A stretch of 44,593 nt of DNA from Chitinophagaceae bacterium (GCA_016786745.1 JAEUVS010000060.1:1-44593); one strand, 5' to 3'; shown: positions 18,077 to 27,211, counted from the stretch's first letter. The notes: a model not told the origin generated them from the sequence alone. Translations and numbers: made by a program.

Positions 18077-19078
18077 ATGCCTGTAAAAATTCTTGCAATA
18101 GAATCGTCGTGCGATGAAACAGCAGCCTCTGTTTGCGTCGATGGAAAAATACTTTCCAATGTCATCGCAAATCAAACCGTGCATGCGCAGTATGGAGGCG
18201 TTGTACCGGAGCTGGCGTCGAGGGCTCATATGCAGAATATTGTGCCCGTTGTTGACGCGGCATTGAAGAAAGCTTCCGTGAGCCTGAAAGAATTAAACGC
18301 GATCGCGTTTACAAAATCCCCTGGATTGATCGGCTCGCTGCTTGTGGGGAGCCAGTTTGCGAAGTCGCTCGCGCTATCGCTCGATATACCGGTTATCGGC
18401 GTTCATCATATGCAGGCGCACGTTCTCGCGAATTTAATTGATGAACCGCGTCCGGCATTTCCTTTTTTGTGTTTAACCGTCAGTGGCGGACATACACAAA
18501 TCGTGCAGTGCAAATCTCCCAGCGATCTTGTTGTAATCGGCGAAACCCTCGATGATGCTGCCGGTGAAGCGTTCGATAAATCGGCCAAGTTACTGGGACT
18601 TCCCTATCCTGGTGGTCCGCTTATTGATACTTACGCTGCAAAAGGCGTTGCAAGGTTTAACTTTCCGGAACCACAGATTCCAGGGCTTGATTTTTCTTTC
18701 AGCGGTTTGAAGACGGCTATTTTATATTTTATAAGAGATAATGAAGCGAAAGACAAAAACTTTCTGCAGCAAAATATAAACGACATCTGCGCATCGATTC
18801 AAAGCAGAATAGTTTCGATATTATTGAATAAGCTAAAGAGGGCAGCTGATCAAACGGGTATCAGGGAGATATGCGTGGCAGGGGGCGTGTCTGCGAATAG
18901 CGGCTTACGTTCTTCGCTAACGGGAATGGGCATACGAGAGAAATGGAATACATATATTCCGGCGTTTCAATATTGTACGGATAATGCGGCCATGATTGCG
19001 ATAACAGGTTATTTTAAATTTTTGAACAAAGAGTTTGATGAGCTTGATGTGAGGATCTCTGCAAGAGCAGATTTTTAA
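18077..19078 (+). CDS. tsaD: tRNA N6-threonylcarbamoyladenosine transferase TsaD
   Basis: Transfers threonylcarbamoyl from TC-AMP to A37 of ANN-decoding tRNAs. 333 residues from ATG 18077 (MPVKILAIESSCDETAAS). ASKHA-fold landmarks: the opening phosphate-binding ESSCDETAA, GLIGSLLVG, and metal ligands H111 and H115 in GVHHMQAHV. Also present are TVSGGHTQIV, the GEAFDKSAKLLGLPYPGG loop, CVAGGVSANSGLR, and the C-terminal metal-ligand region YCTDNAAMIA. Likely co-transcribed with the permease upstream, with no known functional link. Confidence 0.96.
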   Translation: MPVKILAIESSCDETAASVCVDGKILSNVIANQTVHAQYGGVVPELASRAHMQNIVPVVDAALKKASVSLKELNAIAFTKSPGLIGSLLVGSQFAKSLALSLDIPVIGVHHMQAHVLANLIDEPRPAFPFLCLTVSGGHTQIVQCKSPSDLVVIGETLDDAAGEAFDKSAKLLGLPYPGGPLIDTYAAKGVARFNFPEPQIPGLDFSFSGLKTAILYFIRDNEAKDKNFLQQNINDICASIQSRIVSILLNKLKRAADQTGIREICVAGGVSANSGLRSSLTGMGIREKWNTYIPAFQYCTDNAAMIAITGYFKFLNKEFDELDVRISARADF

Positions 19079-19113
19079 TTTTTATTTTTTTTAATAAAAA
19101 CGAAAAAGAAATT

Positions 19114-19132
19114 CCCCTCCCTGAGGGAGGGG
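19114..19132. terminator. GC palindrome between convergent genes
   Basis: CCCCTCCCTGAGGGAGGGG is a perfect inverted repeat with a one-base centre (19 bp), flanked by A/T-rich DNA on the tsaD side. It is placed between the ends of tsaD and the minus-strand dehydrogenase gene. It could end either transcript, though a clean U-run is lacking. The flanking GCCAGGGGTGGG resembles a commonly dispersed bacterial intergenic repeat. Confidence 0.5.
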
Positions 19133-19144
19133 CCAGGGGTGGGT

Positions 19145-20344
19145 TCAATATCTTGCATAATCATCTAAGTAAATAAACCTTTCGGTCAGCTTTCCCTTCT
19201 CCACCATCGTTGCTCTGTCAATAATTGCTGACCCGTTCGTAACCAAATCTTTCAACACATGCTTAATCAGCTGCTCTCCAAAATACCTCGACGCATCGCG
19301 CGGTAATTCATTAGGGAGGTTGCCAACAGACATCACATCTATCACATCATCAAGATAAGGTTGGGTACGCTGCAGCGTTTTCCTGTGCACGCCATACACA
19401 GGATCTTCGATAGTGGAGTCGCCGAGATTAACAGGCACTGAACCATTTTTATCGTTTGTAATATCGGCTATCGTTTTAATTTTAAAATCCGCACGCGCCA
19501 GGTCGCCTGTTTCGAAAAGTCTCGGCACGCCTTCATCCCAATAAATACCATTCATCAGAATATCCGTTTCTTTCGAATACGGTTCGAAAAGACATTTATA
19601 TTCAGAAGGGTTATCGTGAAAATGTTGACGGTTATATGTTGAACCAGTCTTCGGAGCATAGAGGTCGGCTCCTTTCAATTGTGTAAATACGGGATAAGCA
19701 AAGTTGCGCGAGAGGTATTCTGCGGGCTCCACTTCTATAACCTCCATCAGGTTCATAATTTCCAGCACGCCATGCGCCACCCTTCCTGAACCTGTTACAA
19801 CAATTTTCAGCGGCGGTAATTTGATTCCGAAATACGTATGTATGAGTTCGCGAAAGCTTTTTTGCCTGTACACCCGTTCCAGTTGAAAGGCACCTGTTCT
19901 TTTTCCATACGCCATCATTCCATTGTGCGCTCCCACAATTCCGGCGAAAAATCCGAACCCGAGTATACGCTGTCCGTCTTCATGCTCAAGACACTCATAA
20001 TCTATCAGCGTAATTTTTTTATTTAGAATTGTTTGAAAAAGTTTTTGGTTATATTCCTGTTTCTTCCTGGTGTGAGAAAAAAACAGGTACGTTTTGCCTG
20101 GTATCAGCAACTCCGGTTTCACTTCCTTAATTCCGAAAAGAATGTCACATTCAGTAAGGTCGTTTGTTACTGTAACACCGGCCGACTGGTACTCTTTATC
20201 GTTATAACATCGGTCGGGTGATGATTCGACCAATATCCGGATGTCGTCTGAATTTTTTAAAATCCATTTGCATTGAGCAGGAGTAAATGCCACCCTGTTG
20301 TCGGCGGGTATTTTCGTTTCGCGTATTAATCCTATTGTGGTCAT
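19145..20344 (-). CDS. saccharopine dehydrogenase (NAD+, lysine-forming)-like oxidoreductase
   Basis: 399 residues from ATG 20344 (MTTIGLIRETKIPADNRVAF), the conserved AlaDh/PNT N-terminal opening. GFGFFAGIVGAHNG and the Rossmann-type KIVVTGSGRVAHGVLEIM (about 180-197) form the nucleotide site. Overall it resembles the LYS1 side of the alanine dehydrogenase/transhydrogenase superfamily as found in Bacteroidota. No other lysine-pathway gene is near, so the substrate is uncertain. A start 15 bases earlier (20359) is possible but adds only five residues. Confidence 0.75.
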   Translation of the reverse strand: MTTIGLIRETKIPADNRVAFTPAQCKWILKNSDDIRILVESSPDRCYNDKEYQSAGVTVTNDLTECDILFGIKEVKPELLIPGKTYLFFSHTRKKQEYNQKLFQTILNKKITLIDYECLEHEDGQRILGFGFFAGIVGAHNGMMAYGKRTGAFQLERVYRQKSFRELIHTYFGIKLPPLKIVVTGSGRVAHGVLEIMNLMEVIEVEPAEYLSRNFAYPVFTQLKGADLYAPKTGSTYNRQHFHDNPSEYKCLFEPYSKETDILMNGIYWDEGVPRLFETGDLARADFKIKTIADITNDKNGSVPVNLGDSTIEDPVYGVHRKTLQRTQPYLDDVIDVMSVGNLPNELPRDASRYFGEQLIKHVLKDLVTNGSAIIDRATMVEKGKLTERFIYLDDYARY

Positions 20345-20376
20345 AGAGCTATGGGGCAAAATAAATTTTTATTTCC

Positions 20377-20397
20377 AAATGATATTAACTACATTTA
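20377..20397 (+). promoter_or_regulatory. padR promoter -7 box and candidate PadR operator
   Basis: TACATTTA (20390-20397) is a near-consensus -7 box, 15 bases before the padR ATG. It overlaps the inverted repeat AAATG-N10-CATTT (20377-20396). PadR proteins usually bind ATGT/ACAT-type inverted repeats at their own promoters, so this is a reasonable autoregulatory site. Confidence 0.4.
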
Positions 20398-20412
20398 AGT
20401 AAAATATAATAG

Positions 20413-20742
20413 ATGAGCCAGTATCATCTCGGGGAATTTGAAGAAGTAGTGCTGTTGACGGTCGCGATTTTACAGGATGAGGCCTATGGAGTAGGTATCA
20501 TCGTAGAAATGGAAAGCAGGCTGGGCAGAAAGGTGAGTATTGGCGCGCTGCAAACGGTGCTGAAGCGACTTGAACAGAAAAAGCTGCTAACTTCTAAACT
20601 TGGCGAAGCGACAAAAGTGAGAGGAGGTAAAAGGAAAAGATATTTTACGATTACGCCTGAAGGAAAAAAACTGCTGCAGCAAACAAAAGACCAGCGGCTG
20701 GCACTTTGGAAAGCCATTCCTAACATCGCACAATTTGCCTGA
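20413..20742 (+). CDS. PadR family transcriptional regulator
   Basis: 109 residues, the short (subfamily-2-like) form without a long C-terminal dimerisation domain. Winged helix: LGEFEEVVLLTVAILQDEAYG (helix 1-2), GALQTVLKRLEQKKLL (recognition helix), then the wing RGGKRKRYFTITPEGKKLL. In Bacteroidota this type commonly precedes a large ABC permease with an N-terminal permease-prefix domain and represses it. Here only a fragment of such a permease follows, one base after the padR stop. Confidence 0.9.
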   Translation: MSQYHLGEFEEVVLLTVAILQDEAYGVGIIVEMESRLGRKVSIGALQTVLKRLEQKKLLTSKLGEATKVRGGKRKRYFTITPEGKKLLQQTKDQRLALWKAIPNIAQFA

Positions 20743-20743
20743 A

Positions 20744-20866
20744 ATGGATACCCGGCCGCCTAAAATAGCGCTGCGTTTTTTTCGCTGGTTCTGCCGGGCT
20801 GAAATAAGAGAAGACATCGAGGGTGATTTAACGGAACGGGATAATCAAAAAAATAAACCTCACTGA
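20744..20866 (+). pseudogene. truncated N-terminus of a PadR-associated ABC permease
   Basis: A 40-codon ORF: MDTRPPKIALRFFRWFCRAE then IREDIEGDLTERDNQ... ending at TGA 20866. The motif P-P-x-x-x-L-R-F-F-R-W-F-C-x-x-x-x-R-x-x-I-E-G-D-L-x-E is the opening of the permease-prefix domain found at the N-terminus of MacB-like permeases that follow PadR genes. Those proteins run to roughly 800 residues; here homology stops after the GDLTER motif and no FtsX segment follows. Most likely a deletion remnant. The retained ATG directly after padR suggests translational coupling in the ancestor. Confidence 0.75.
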
Positions 20867-20876
20867 AAATAGTTAT

Positions 20877-21566
20877 ATGCGAAGTATAAACTGGATACAA
20901 ACGGTTCTTGTGAACCTGGCTGTTGTTCTATTCATACTACTCCCCTTTTTGCCGGGGCCGTCGAATAAAGTCATTGTAGCGCTTGGCTTTGTGGCCAATA
21001 TTACGGGTTTTATTGGTTTGTTATTGATTCCTTTGGGCTGTTACTGGCTCATCAGGACATTGCGTAAAAACCAGGCTACCCGTTCAACCCAAAAAAACAA
21101 ACAAAATCCGCAATCACGGTTTCTTCCGGTGCATGTCTATCTTATTACCATCCCTATCGTTGCTTTCTGCGCACGAACATATATCGCGCCGATGATGAGT
21201 AATTACAGTCGCAACTTTGCGATAGAACGCGGACAGGCATTAGTTACGTCGATAGAAGAATTCAAATCAAAAGAAGGCCGCTACCCTGAATCCATTTCAG
21301 AATTAAAAAAAGTACCCGCACCCTTTATCATGGGTATCGAAAGATTCCGATATACCCGGTATAAAGACGAATACCTGCTTTCATTCAGTCAGTGGCCCGA
21401 CGGCGGCATCACTGAAGAGATCGTGATGTTCGCAAAAGAGGCGCCCGTAAAGCGATACGTGCCGAACAGCGAATATGATTACACTAACGATTATCACAGG
21501 GTGATGGGCGCGTTTGCCAGTTATGATACACAGCATGCGCACTGGCGCTACTATTTATGTGATTGA
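20877..21566 (+). CDS. membrane protein of unknown function
   Basis: 229 residues; not recognised. Two N-terminal transmembrane helices (about 9-28 and 33-58), a Lys/Gln-rich linker (KNQATRSTQKNKQNPQ), a third hydrophobic segment (about 88-104), then an extracytoplasmic C-terminal region of about 120 residues. Within it AIERGQALVTSIEEFKSKEG then RYPESISELKKVP resembles the post-helix segment of type II pseudopilins (helix, xYxxxxGxYPxxLxxL), but there is no prepilin signal and no pilus gene nearby. It begins 10 bp after the permease remnant and may have been inserted or brought next to it by the deletion. Confidence 0.6.
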   Translation: MRSINWIQTVLVNLAVVLFILLPFLPGPSNKVIVALGFVANITGFIGLLLIPLGCYWLIRTLRKNQATRSTQKNKQNPQSRFLPVHVYLITIPIVAFCARTYIAPMMSNYSRNFAIERGQALVTSIEEFKSKEGRYPESISELKKVPAPFIMGIERFRYTRYKDEYLLSFSQWPDGGITEEIVMFAKEAPVKRYVPNSEYDYTNDYHRVMGAFASYDTQHAHWRYYLCD

Positions 21567-21590
21567 TATTTTAGAAAGCCGGCGGCAATT

Positions 21591-22847
21591 CTAAATATCC
21601 GTATAGCCATTAAAAAGTAAATACGCAATCACCAGGGTTACCAAAATATTTATTCCCTGCGCAGCAAGAAACGCGTAAAGCGGTTTTCGGTTATCGCGGT
21701 GCATCAGGTCGGCGAAACGCGTTTCGAGACCAATACTCGTAAACGCAAGAACAAACCACAACGTTTGAATATTTTTCAGGCTCCCTTTCACTGAAGAAAC
21801 AGCAGCTGGCGAAACCACAAATGAAAACAGAAGCGACGCGGCAACAAACCCCAGCACAAATTTTGGAAACCTCTCCCATATCACTTTCAGGCCCGGATTT
21901 TTTTCTTTCGTCTCCGTATTTTTACTGCTGCTGATGGTCCAATACACCGAAATAGCGAACGCCGCCAATCCCAGCAATACATTCTGAGAAAATTTTACAA
22001 TCGTACTCACCTTCAGCGCAGCTTCACCTACCAATGTTCCCGACGCTACCACTGCGCCCGTTGTATCTATACTACCTCCGAGCCACGCTCCTGTTACCTC
22101 CTGCGACAATCCCATGATATTTGCCAGGTAAGGCATTCCAATCATCATCGGTATAGCGGTAACCAACACCAATGAAATAACGTACGATAATTTTTTATTG
22201 TCGCCCTGTATCGCGCCGGCGGTGGCTATGGCGGCCGACACACCGCAAATAGACACCGCGCTCGAAATCATCATCGTCATTTCCTTATCGATTTTCAGGC
22301 GCTGGCAAATCCAGTAAGCGGCATACCATACGGCCAGCACCACCACAACTGCCTGGATCAACCCGAGATATCCCGTTTTCAGGATGTCACGGAAAATAAC
22401 GCCTGTGCCGAGAATAACCAATCCGATCTTCACAAATAATTCCGTTGACAATGCTGCCCTGAACCAATCGGGCAGTTTAAACAGGTTGCTGACGAGCAAT
22501 CCGAGGGTGAGACTGAATATAACCGCTTCAAGGTTCAACGCGTTTACTTCCTTGTTACCTGCAATGATCATCGCAGAAACGGAAAGGATATATACCAGGG
22601 GAAAAACATACAGAAAATGTTTTAACGGTTTTCCTGTCAACGCCGTTCCTATTAATGAAAGCACCAACACAAAAACAAACTGAATAAGAAAATTCAGGAT
22701 GTTTGCCCCGCTGAAAACTTTTGCGCCAAGATCGCCCGCGTTGGCCCAATTGTAATCCGGCACCGGCGATTGCACATTAACAAGAGCAAGAAGAATAACC
22801 AGGAATCCAAGAATGACCGTCACCCAGTCCTCATGTAGTTTTTTCAT
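21591..22847 (-). CDS. YeiH/UPF0324 family transporter (putative sulfate exporter family)
   Basis: 418 residues with about ten hydrophobic helices. Family signatures: NLEAVIFSLTLGLLVSN, LVILGTGVIFRDI, SAVSICGVSAAIATAGAI and GGSIDTTGAVVASGTLVGE. These are the two conserved helix-break regions of the UPF0324/YeiH family. Members are annotated as putative sulfate exporters on limited evidence, so the substrate here is open. Last gene of the susC-led operon: its ATG shares one base with the stop of the FAD oxidoreductase (TAATG), indicating translational coupling. Confidence 0.85.
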   Translation of the reverse strand: MKKLHEDWVTVILGFLVILLALVNVQSPVPDYNWANAGDLGAKVFSGANILNFLIQFVFVLVLSLIGTALTGKPLKHFLYVFPLVYILSVSAMIIAGNKEVNALNLEAVIFSLTLGLLVSNLFKLPDWFRAALSTELFVKIGLVILGTGVIFRDILKTGYLGLIQAVVVVLAVWYAAYWICQRLKIDKEMTMMISSAVSICGVSAAIATAGAIQGDNKKLSYVISLVLVTAIPMMIGMPYLANIMGLSQEVTGAWLGGSIDTTGAVVASGTLVGEAALKVSTIVKFSQNVLLGLAAFAISVYWTISSSKNTETKEKNPGLKVIWERFPKFVLGFVAASLLFSFVVSPAAVSSVKGSLKNIQTLWFVLAFTSIGLETRFADLMHRDNRKPLYAFLAAQGINILVTLVIAYLLFNGYTDI

Positions 22848-24280
22848 TATCGCTTTATTTTAAAAATATCTTTCATAGCTCTTTTTGCGGCATGGTAACC
22901 ACAAAGTCCATGAACGCCACCTCCGGGCGGAGTTGACGATGAACAGATGTACAAACCTTTTGTGGATGTCCGGTAAGGCGACCACCTAAGTGCGGGCCGT
23001 GTAAACAACTGCCTGATATCTATCACACCACCGTTAATATCGCCTCCAATATAATTATTGTTATACTCTTCGAGGCTTGAAGGGCTAAAAGTATGCTTTG
23101 CAAGAATACGTTCGCGAAAACCCGGTGCAAATCGTTCTACCTGCGCCTCGATATGTTTTGTCATATCACCCTCATAGCCATTCGGCACATGACAGTAGGC
23201 CCAGGCGATGTGTTTGCCTTCGGGCGCCCTCGATTTATCGAACACCGATTGCTGCGCAAATAAAACAAAAGGTTTCTCCCCTACCTTGTTTTGCCAGATA
23301 CCTTTCTCGTATGCCACAATTTCTTCAAGTGTGTTACCTAAGTGAACCGTGCCTGCTTTTCGGGCCTGTTCCGAGATAAACGGAGCTGGTGCGTCGAGAG
23401 CCCAGTCAACTTTAAAAATACCTGCGCCGTAACGGTACCGTTTCAACTGCGACGAATATAAAGAGGAAAACTTGTGTCCCGCAATTTGGAGCAGCTGTCG
23501 CGGAGTTACATCAAACAGTACCGCGCGTGATGATGGAAGCTGATCGAGCGACTTAACATGAAAACCGGTTTGAACGGTTCCGCCAAGAGATATAAAATAA
23601 TCCGTGAGCGCTTTCGCCAGGGATCCGGATCCTCCTTTTGCCATCGGCCACCCGCTCCTGTGTGCATAAACCATCAGCACCAAAGCAATGGCAGACGTCG
23701 CGATGTTGGATAGTGGCTGGATAGAGTGGGCCGCCATTCCTGCCCATAATCCACGGGCCTGTTTTGTAGAAAACCTTTTCGCGCCACTCATGGCTGAAGG
23801 CAGTGCCTTCAAACCAAACTTCATCATCTCTACCGGATACTTCGGTATAGGAAACGGGCCCAGCACATCCCTTTCAATTTTCGGCCAGTAACCCAAAATG
23901 GGTTGAAAAAGATCAGTATAACTTTTATGATCCTCTCCCAATAGCGCGGCCGTCGTTTCTATGGAGTTTGCAAGCACGCCTGCGGTGCCATCATCAAATG
24001 GATGTACAGCAGGAATTTCGGGATGAACAAATTCAAGTCCATGCTCATTTAAGGGAAGTGTTCTGAAGAATGGTGATGAAAGCGCCATGGGAAGAATGGC
24101 AGAGCACACATCGTGTTTAAAACCAGGCAGTGTAAGTTCCATGGTTCTCATGCCTCCGCCAATTTCGCTTTTGGATTCCGCGAGCCAGACAGATAACCCT
24201 GCGCGTTGCAGAGTGATGGCAGCAGCCAACCCATTTGGCCCGGATCCCACAACTACCGCATCATAATTTTTCTTCTCCAT
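22847..24280 (-). CDS. FAD-dependent oxidoreductase, CrtI/PYROXD2-like
   Basis: 477 residues. The N-terminal dinucleotide fold AVVVGSGPNGLAAAITLQRAG (about 9-29) is followed by the acidic ribose-binding ESKSEIGGGMRT. A C-terminal second FAD motif, TKGLYICSSSTPPGGGVHGLCGYHAAK, is typical of phytoene-desaturase-like and PYROXD2-like flavoproteins (COG1233). No signal peptide, so cytosolic or peripheral. No carotenoid genes (crtB, crtY) are nearby, so a carotenoid role is not supported; an oxidation or desaturation of whatever the operon handles is likelier. It is 25 bp after the third DoxX-like gene and coupled to the YeiH gene. Confidence 0.85.
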   Translation of the reverse strand: MEKKNYDAVVVGSGPNGLAAAITLQRAGLSVWLAESKSEIGGGMRTMELTLPGFKHDVCSAILPMALSSPFFRTLPLNEHGLEFVHPEIPAVHPFDDGTAGVLANSIETTAALLGEDHKSYTDLFQPILGYWPKIERDVLGPFPIPKYPVEMMKFGLKALPSAMSGAKRFSTKQARGLWAGMAAHSIQPLSNIATSAIALVLMVYAHRSGWPMAKGGSGSLAKALTDYFISLGGTVQTGFHVKSLDQLPSSRAVLFDVTPRQLLQIAGHKFSSLYSSQLKRYRYGAGIFKVDWALDAPAPFISEQARKAGTVHLGNTLEEIVAYEKGIWQNKVGEKPFVLFAQQSVFDKSRAPEGKHIAWAYCHVPNGYEGDMTKHIEAQVERFAPGFRERILAKHTFSPSSLEEYNNNYIGGDINGGVIDIRQLFTRPALRWSPYRTSTKGLYICSSSTPPGGGVHGLCGYHAAKRAMKDIFKIKR

Positions 24281-24305
24281 CAGGGTTTATCCTTCGTCAT
24301 ATTGT

Positions 24306-25814
24306 TCAATATAACAAAGGTTCATCACGTTTTGCGTGCAGCGGATAAAGTTTGTCCACTTTATCAAGCACCACATATATTGAGTCATTAAATTCATTGG
24401 AGCCGTACAGGATAATTCTTCCATCGCTGGGTATTACATAGCGTAGCACCTGCTTCTGGTTCCTGTCGGCTTTATTTTTATTCTGAAGGTATAGCACCTG
24501 GTTGATTGTATCAGCTTTGTAGTAATACCATATTCTTCCTGACATTCCCGATGCTTCCCACCCGATATTTATATCTCTTTTTTCGGGGTCGTGCTTCTCT
24601 CTCGTACTCCTGTATCGCCGGATATCGCCCGACCAATGGAATTTCCACTGATTGTCGTACACCTCTCCTCTTTTCGGATAACTTCCGGCAGCAAACATTT
24701 CAATCTCCTGCGGCCGGTTAGCCACTTTAAAACTTATCGACGACCACTTTTCGAAAGTTACATCCTGCCATCTTTTATTATCAAAAGGAGAATAGGGAAC
24801 GATTTCATTATTTAACCTGAATTCTGTTACGTTATAATATCCTTTTAACCCGGATAACCCCGGAGTGTTTGGTATTTTATAAAAATCGTTGTGAGTGAAC
24901 GCGTAAATTTCCAGGATGCAGAACAGCACGACGAACACAGCGTTGAACGAATATTTTATGGCTAACCTCACGCGGTTCTGCCATTTTGTAAATACCGGGT
25001 AGAACCGTGTTACTGCGGCATCGCGTTCTTTTATCAACAGGTTTACGATTGCAGGTATATCTTTCCATAAGATGAAAACAGAAAGCATTGCCATGCACGC
25101 ACTGGGAACCTGCTCCCCGATATCGTAAGCATGATTGGCTATCGCGATATTTCCAAAAACCGCAAACGTGATACTTGCGCCAACGGTAGTGGTTTTGCGG
25201 AACAGTAACAGAAATCCACCTATGAATTCAGCGAAGCCGAGAAAAAACTCGTATGGAGGGGAAACGCTTATGTGTTCCCAGTAAAGGCGCTTTGCAAAGA
25301 AATCTATAAGCGGCGTGTTCCAAAGGCCCTCATATTGCTCCGGCATTTGCATAATGAATAATTTTTTGTATCCCCACGCAATTCCGGCGTATGCCACCCT
25401 GTAACGGGCCAACACTCTCGCCCAATAATAAAGTACGTTGTAGTCCCTTCTTTTCTTATCGAACAAGCTCCATATCAATCCACCTGCAATAGCGATAAGC
25501 AACATGAAAGGGATATTGATGTAACTCTTCCATCCGAAAAATCCACCTTCGGAAAAATGGTTGATGAATTGCGGATTGTAGAAAACAAACACTTCGGTCA
25601 GGTGACGGTAGTTAAGATGGGCGTAATCAATTAGCCATATCATCCGGTAAAATCCCACGTCGAGGGGAATGGCAAATAATGCAACAAATATGAAGGCTAT
25701 CCTGAATGTTGTTTTTTGCAGTGGCGTCCATTCCTTCCTGGTTGCCACGCGTACACGCTCTTTCGGACCGATCGCAGCCCGGGTATTACTCTTCGGTTCG
25801 GTTAACACTTTCAT
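24306..25814 (-). CDS. DoxX-like membrane protein with C-terminal domain, paralogue 3
   Basis: 502 residues. A cytoplasmic N-terminus (EWTPLQKTTFRIAF) leads to a first helix (IFVALFAIPLDVGFY), a second (about 75-92) and a DoxX-like four-helix core (about 110-250). The core has QMPEQYEGLWNTPLIDF, YEFFLGFAEFIGGFLLLFRK and GNIAIANHAYDIGEQ. After a last helix (about 285-303) comes an extracytoplasmic domain with YNVTEFRLNNEIVPYSPFDN, RWQDVTFEKW and the ending DSIYVVLDKVDKLYPL. It has an insertion of about 25 residues (FHWSGDIRRYRS...) missing from its two paralogues. Its start overlaps the end of paralogue 2 by 29 bp. Function unknown. Confidence 0.72.
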   Translation of the reverse strand: MKVLTEPKSNTRAAIGPKERVRVATRKEWTPLQKTTFRIAFIFVALFAIPLDVGFYRMIWLIDYAHLNYRHLTEVFVFYNPQFINHFSEGGFFGWKSYINIPFMLLIAIAGGLIWSLFDKKRRDYNVLYYWARVLARYRVAYAGIAWGYKKLFIMQMPEQYEGLWNTPLIDFFAKRLYWEHISVSPPYEFFLGFAEFIGGFLLLFRKTTTVGASITFAVFGNIAIANHAYDIGEQVPSACMAMLSVFILWKDIPAIVNLLIKERDAAVTRFYPVFTKWQNRVRLAIKYSFNAVFVVLFCILEIYAFTHNDFYKIPNTPGLSGLKGYYNVTEFRLNNEIVPYSPFDNKRWQDVTFEKWSSISFKVANRPQEIEMFAAGSYPKRGEVYDNQWKFHWSGDIRRYRSTREKHDPEKRDINIGWEASGMSGRIWYYYKADTINQVLYLQNKNKADRNQKQVLRYVIPSDGRIILYGSNEFNDSIYVVLDKVDKLYPLHAKRDEPLLY

Positions 25815-27195
25815 ATAGTGGATATTTTTTTTCTGTCTTATCCAGCACCACGTATACCGAATCGCGGTTGCTGTTTAAACCGTTCAGGATAATGCGTGTA
25901 GGCGATGGACGCGAATAGTTGAAATGAAGTATGTCGCTTTTGTATTCCTTGTTCTTGTTGTACAGAACGAGGGTGTGCTTAGCTTCGTCCTGCTCATAGT
26001 AGTAATGACGCCTGCCGCCTCCCGTGCCTGCGGATTCATAGGTTCTGTCAACATCTTTAAACTGCTTGCCACGACCGGCTTCGCCATGGATCCAGAAACT
26101 GTCGAACACGGTAAACGAGATGGTTGACCATTTCTCGAATGCTACATCCTGCCAACGGTTTTTATCTACCGGAGAATAGGGAACGACGTTATTATTTAAA
26201 CGAAACTCTGTTACATTATAAATGCCCCTGGAACCGGGTAATCCCGCACGCGCCGGCACTTTATACGAATCGTAAGTGTAATTATGCCAGTGAAGGTATG
26301 CGCTGAAGACTATAAAAAAGAGAAAGACAAAAGCCTTAAACGATACCCTTAGCCACTTCTCCCATTTCCTGCTGTACGGATAGTGATAGACGTTAGGGGC
26401 AGTATTTTCTTCCCGGATCAACAGCTTATAGATAGCCGGCATGTAGCGCCATAGTATAAATGCTCCGCCTAAAGGATATAGCATAGCAAGCACATGTACG
26501 CCTCCATCGTACACGTGATTGGCTATCGCGATATTTCCAACCATTGCAATGGCCAGGGCCGCACCCCATGCACGTGTACGGCGGAAAAATAGCAGCAGCA
26601 TAATCGTCAATTCGGCGAAGCCCGCAAATATTTCATAGCCGGGAACAAAGCTGAATTGGATCCAATAGTGTTTTTGGGAAGTGAAATCTCCGAACGGTGT
26701 ATTTAGCTGCGTCACGGCGAGCTCGGGCATCTGCGAAGGAAAAATTTTGGAGAACGTCAAACCCTGCAGCCTTATCAGCAATCCAAAGCTAACAGCAGCA
26801 GTGATGAAGTAGTACAGCACACGGTAATTCCTGCTTTTTTTATCTATTGCGGTCCATACCAGCGCTCCCGCCAATGCAATGAGAAACGATATGCCCCAGT
26901 TGACATAACTACCTAACCCAAACTGCCCACTTTCGGTTTTAAGCGACAGAAAATAAGCACCACGTCCTGCCAGCATTCCTATATCGCGGATGTGGACATT
27001 GGACCAATCGAGTGTAAACCATTGCCTGTAATAGTTAAAATCAAGCGGCACGAAGAGCAAAAAGAAAAATATAAATGCAAGCCTGAATGCGAATTTCTGC
27101 CCCGGCGACCAGGTTATTTCCTTTTTCGCATTGGCCTCCGATATACTTTTTTCCTTTTGTGCCGCCTGGCGCGGCAATTCAAGTGTTTGCGACAT
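25786..27195 (-). CDS. DoxX-like membrane protein with C-terminal domain, paralogue 2
   Basis: 469 residues. Same architecture as its neighbours: N-terminal WSPGQKFAFRLAFIF and PLDFNYYRQW, a DoxX-like core with QMPELAVTQLNTPFGDF, YEIFAGFAELTIMLLLFFRR and GNIAIANHVYDGG, then a C-terminal extracytoplasmic domain with YNVTEFRLNNNVVPYSPVDK, RWQDVAFEKW, GGGRRHYYYEQD and DSVYVVLDKTEKKYPL. It is closer to paralogue 3 than to paralogue 1 over the C-terminal domain. DoxX-fold proteins include quinone-reactive subunits, but no cofactor site can be assigned here. 16 bp separate it from paralogue 1. Confidence 0.72.
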   Translation of the reverse strand: MSQTLELPRQAAQKEKSISEANAKKEITWSPGQKFAFRLAFIFFFLLFVPLDFNYYRQWFTLDWSNVHIRDIGMLAGRGAYFLSLKTESGQFGLGSYVNWGISFLIALAGALVWTAIDKKSRNYRVLYYFITAAVSFGLLIRLQGLTFSKIFPSQMPELAVTQLNTPFGDFTSQKHYWIQFSFVPGYEIFAGFAELTIMLLLFFRRTRAWGAALAIAMVGNIAIANHVYDGGVHVLAMLYPLGGAFILWRYMPAIYKLLIREENTAPNVYHYPYSRKWEKWLRVSFKAFVFLFFIVFSAYLHWHNYTYDSYKVPARAGLPGSRGIYNVTEFRLNNNVVPYSPVDKNRWQDVAFEKWSTISFTVFDSFWIHGEAGRGKQFKDVDRTYESAGTGGGRRHYYYEQDEAKHTLVLYNKNKEYKSDILHFNYSRPSPTRIILNGLNSNRDSVYVVLDKTEKKYPLYESVNRTEE

Positions 27196-27211
27196 ACACG
27201 TGTTTTATTCG

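Noticed and set aside
22847..24280. Carotenoid desaturase (crtI)
   Set aside because: The FAD motifs fit the superfamily, but no phytoene synthase, cyclase or other carotenoid gene is near, and the gene sits inside a susCD operon.
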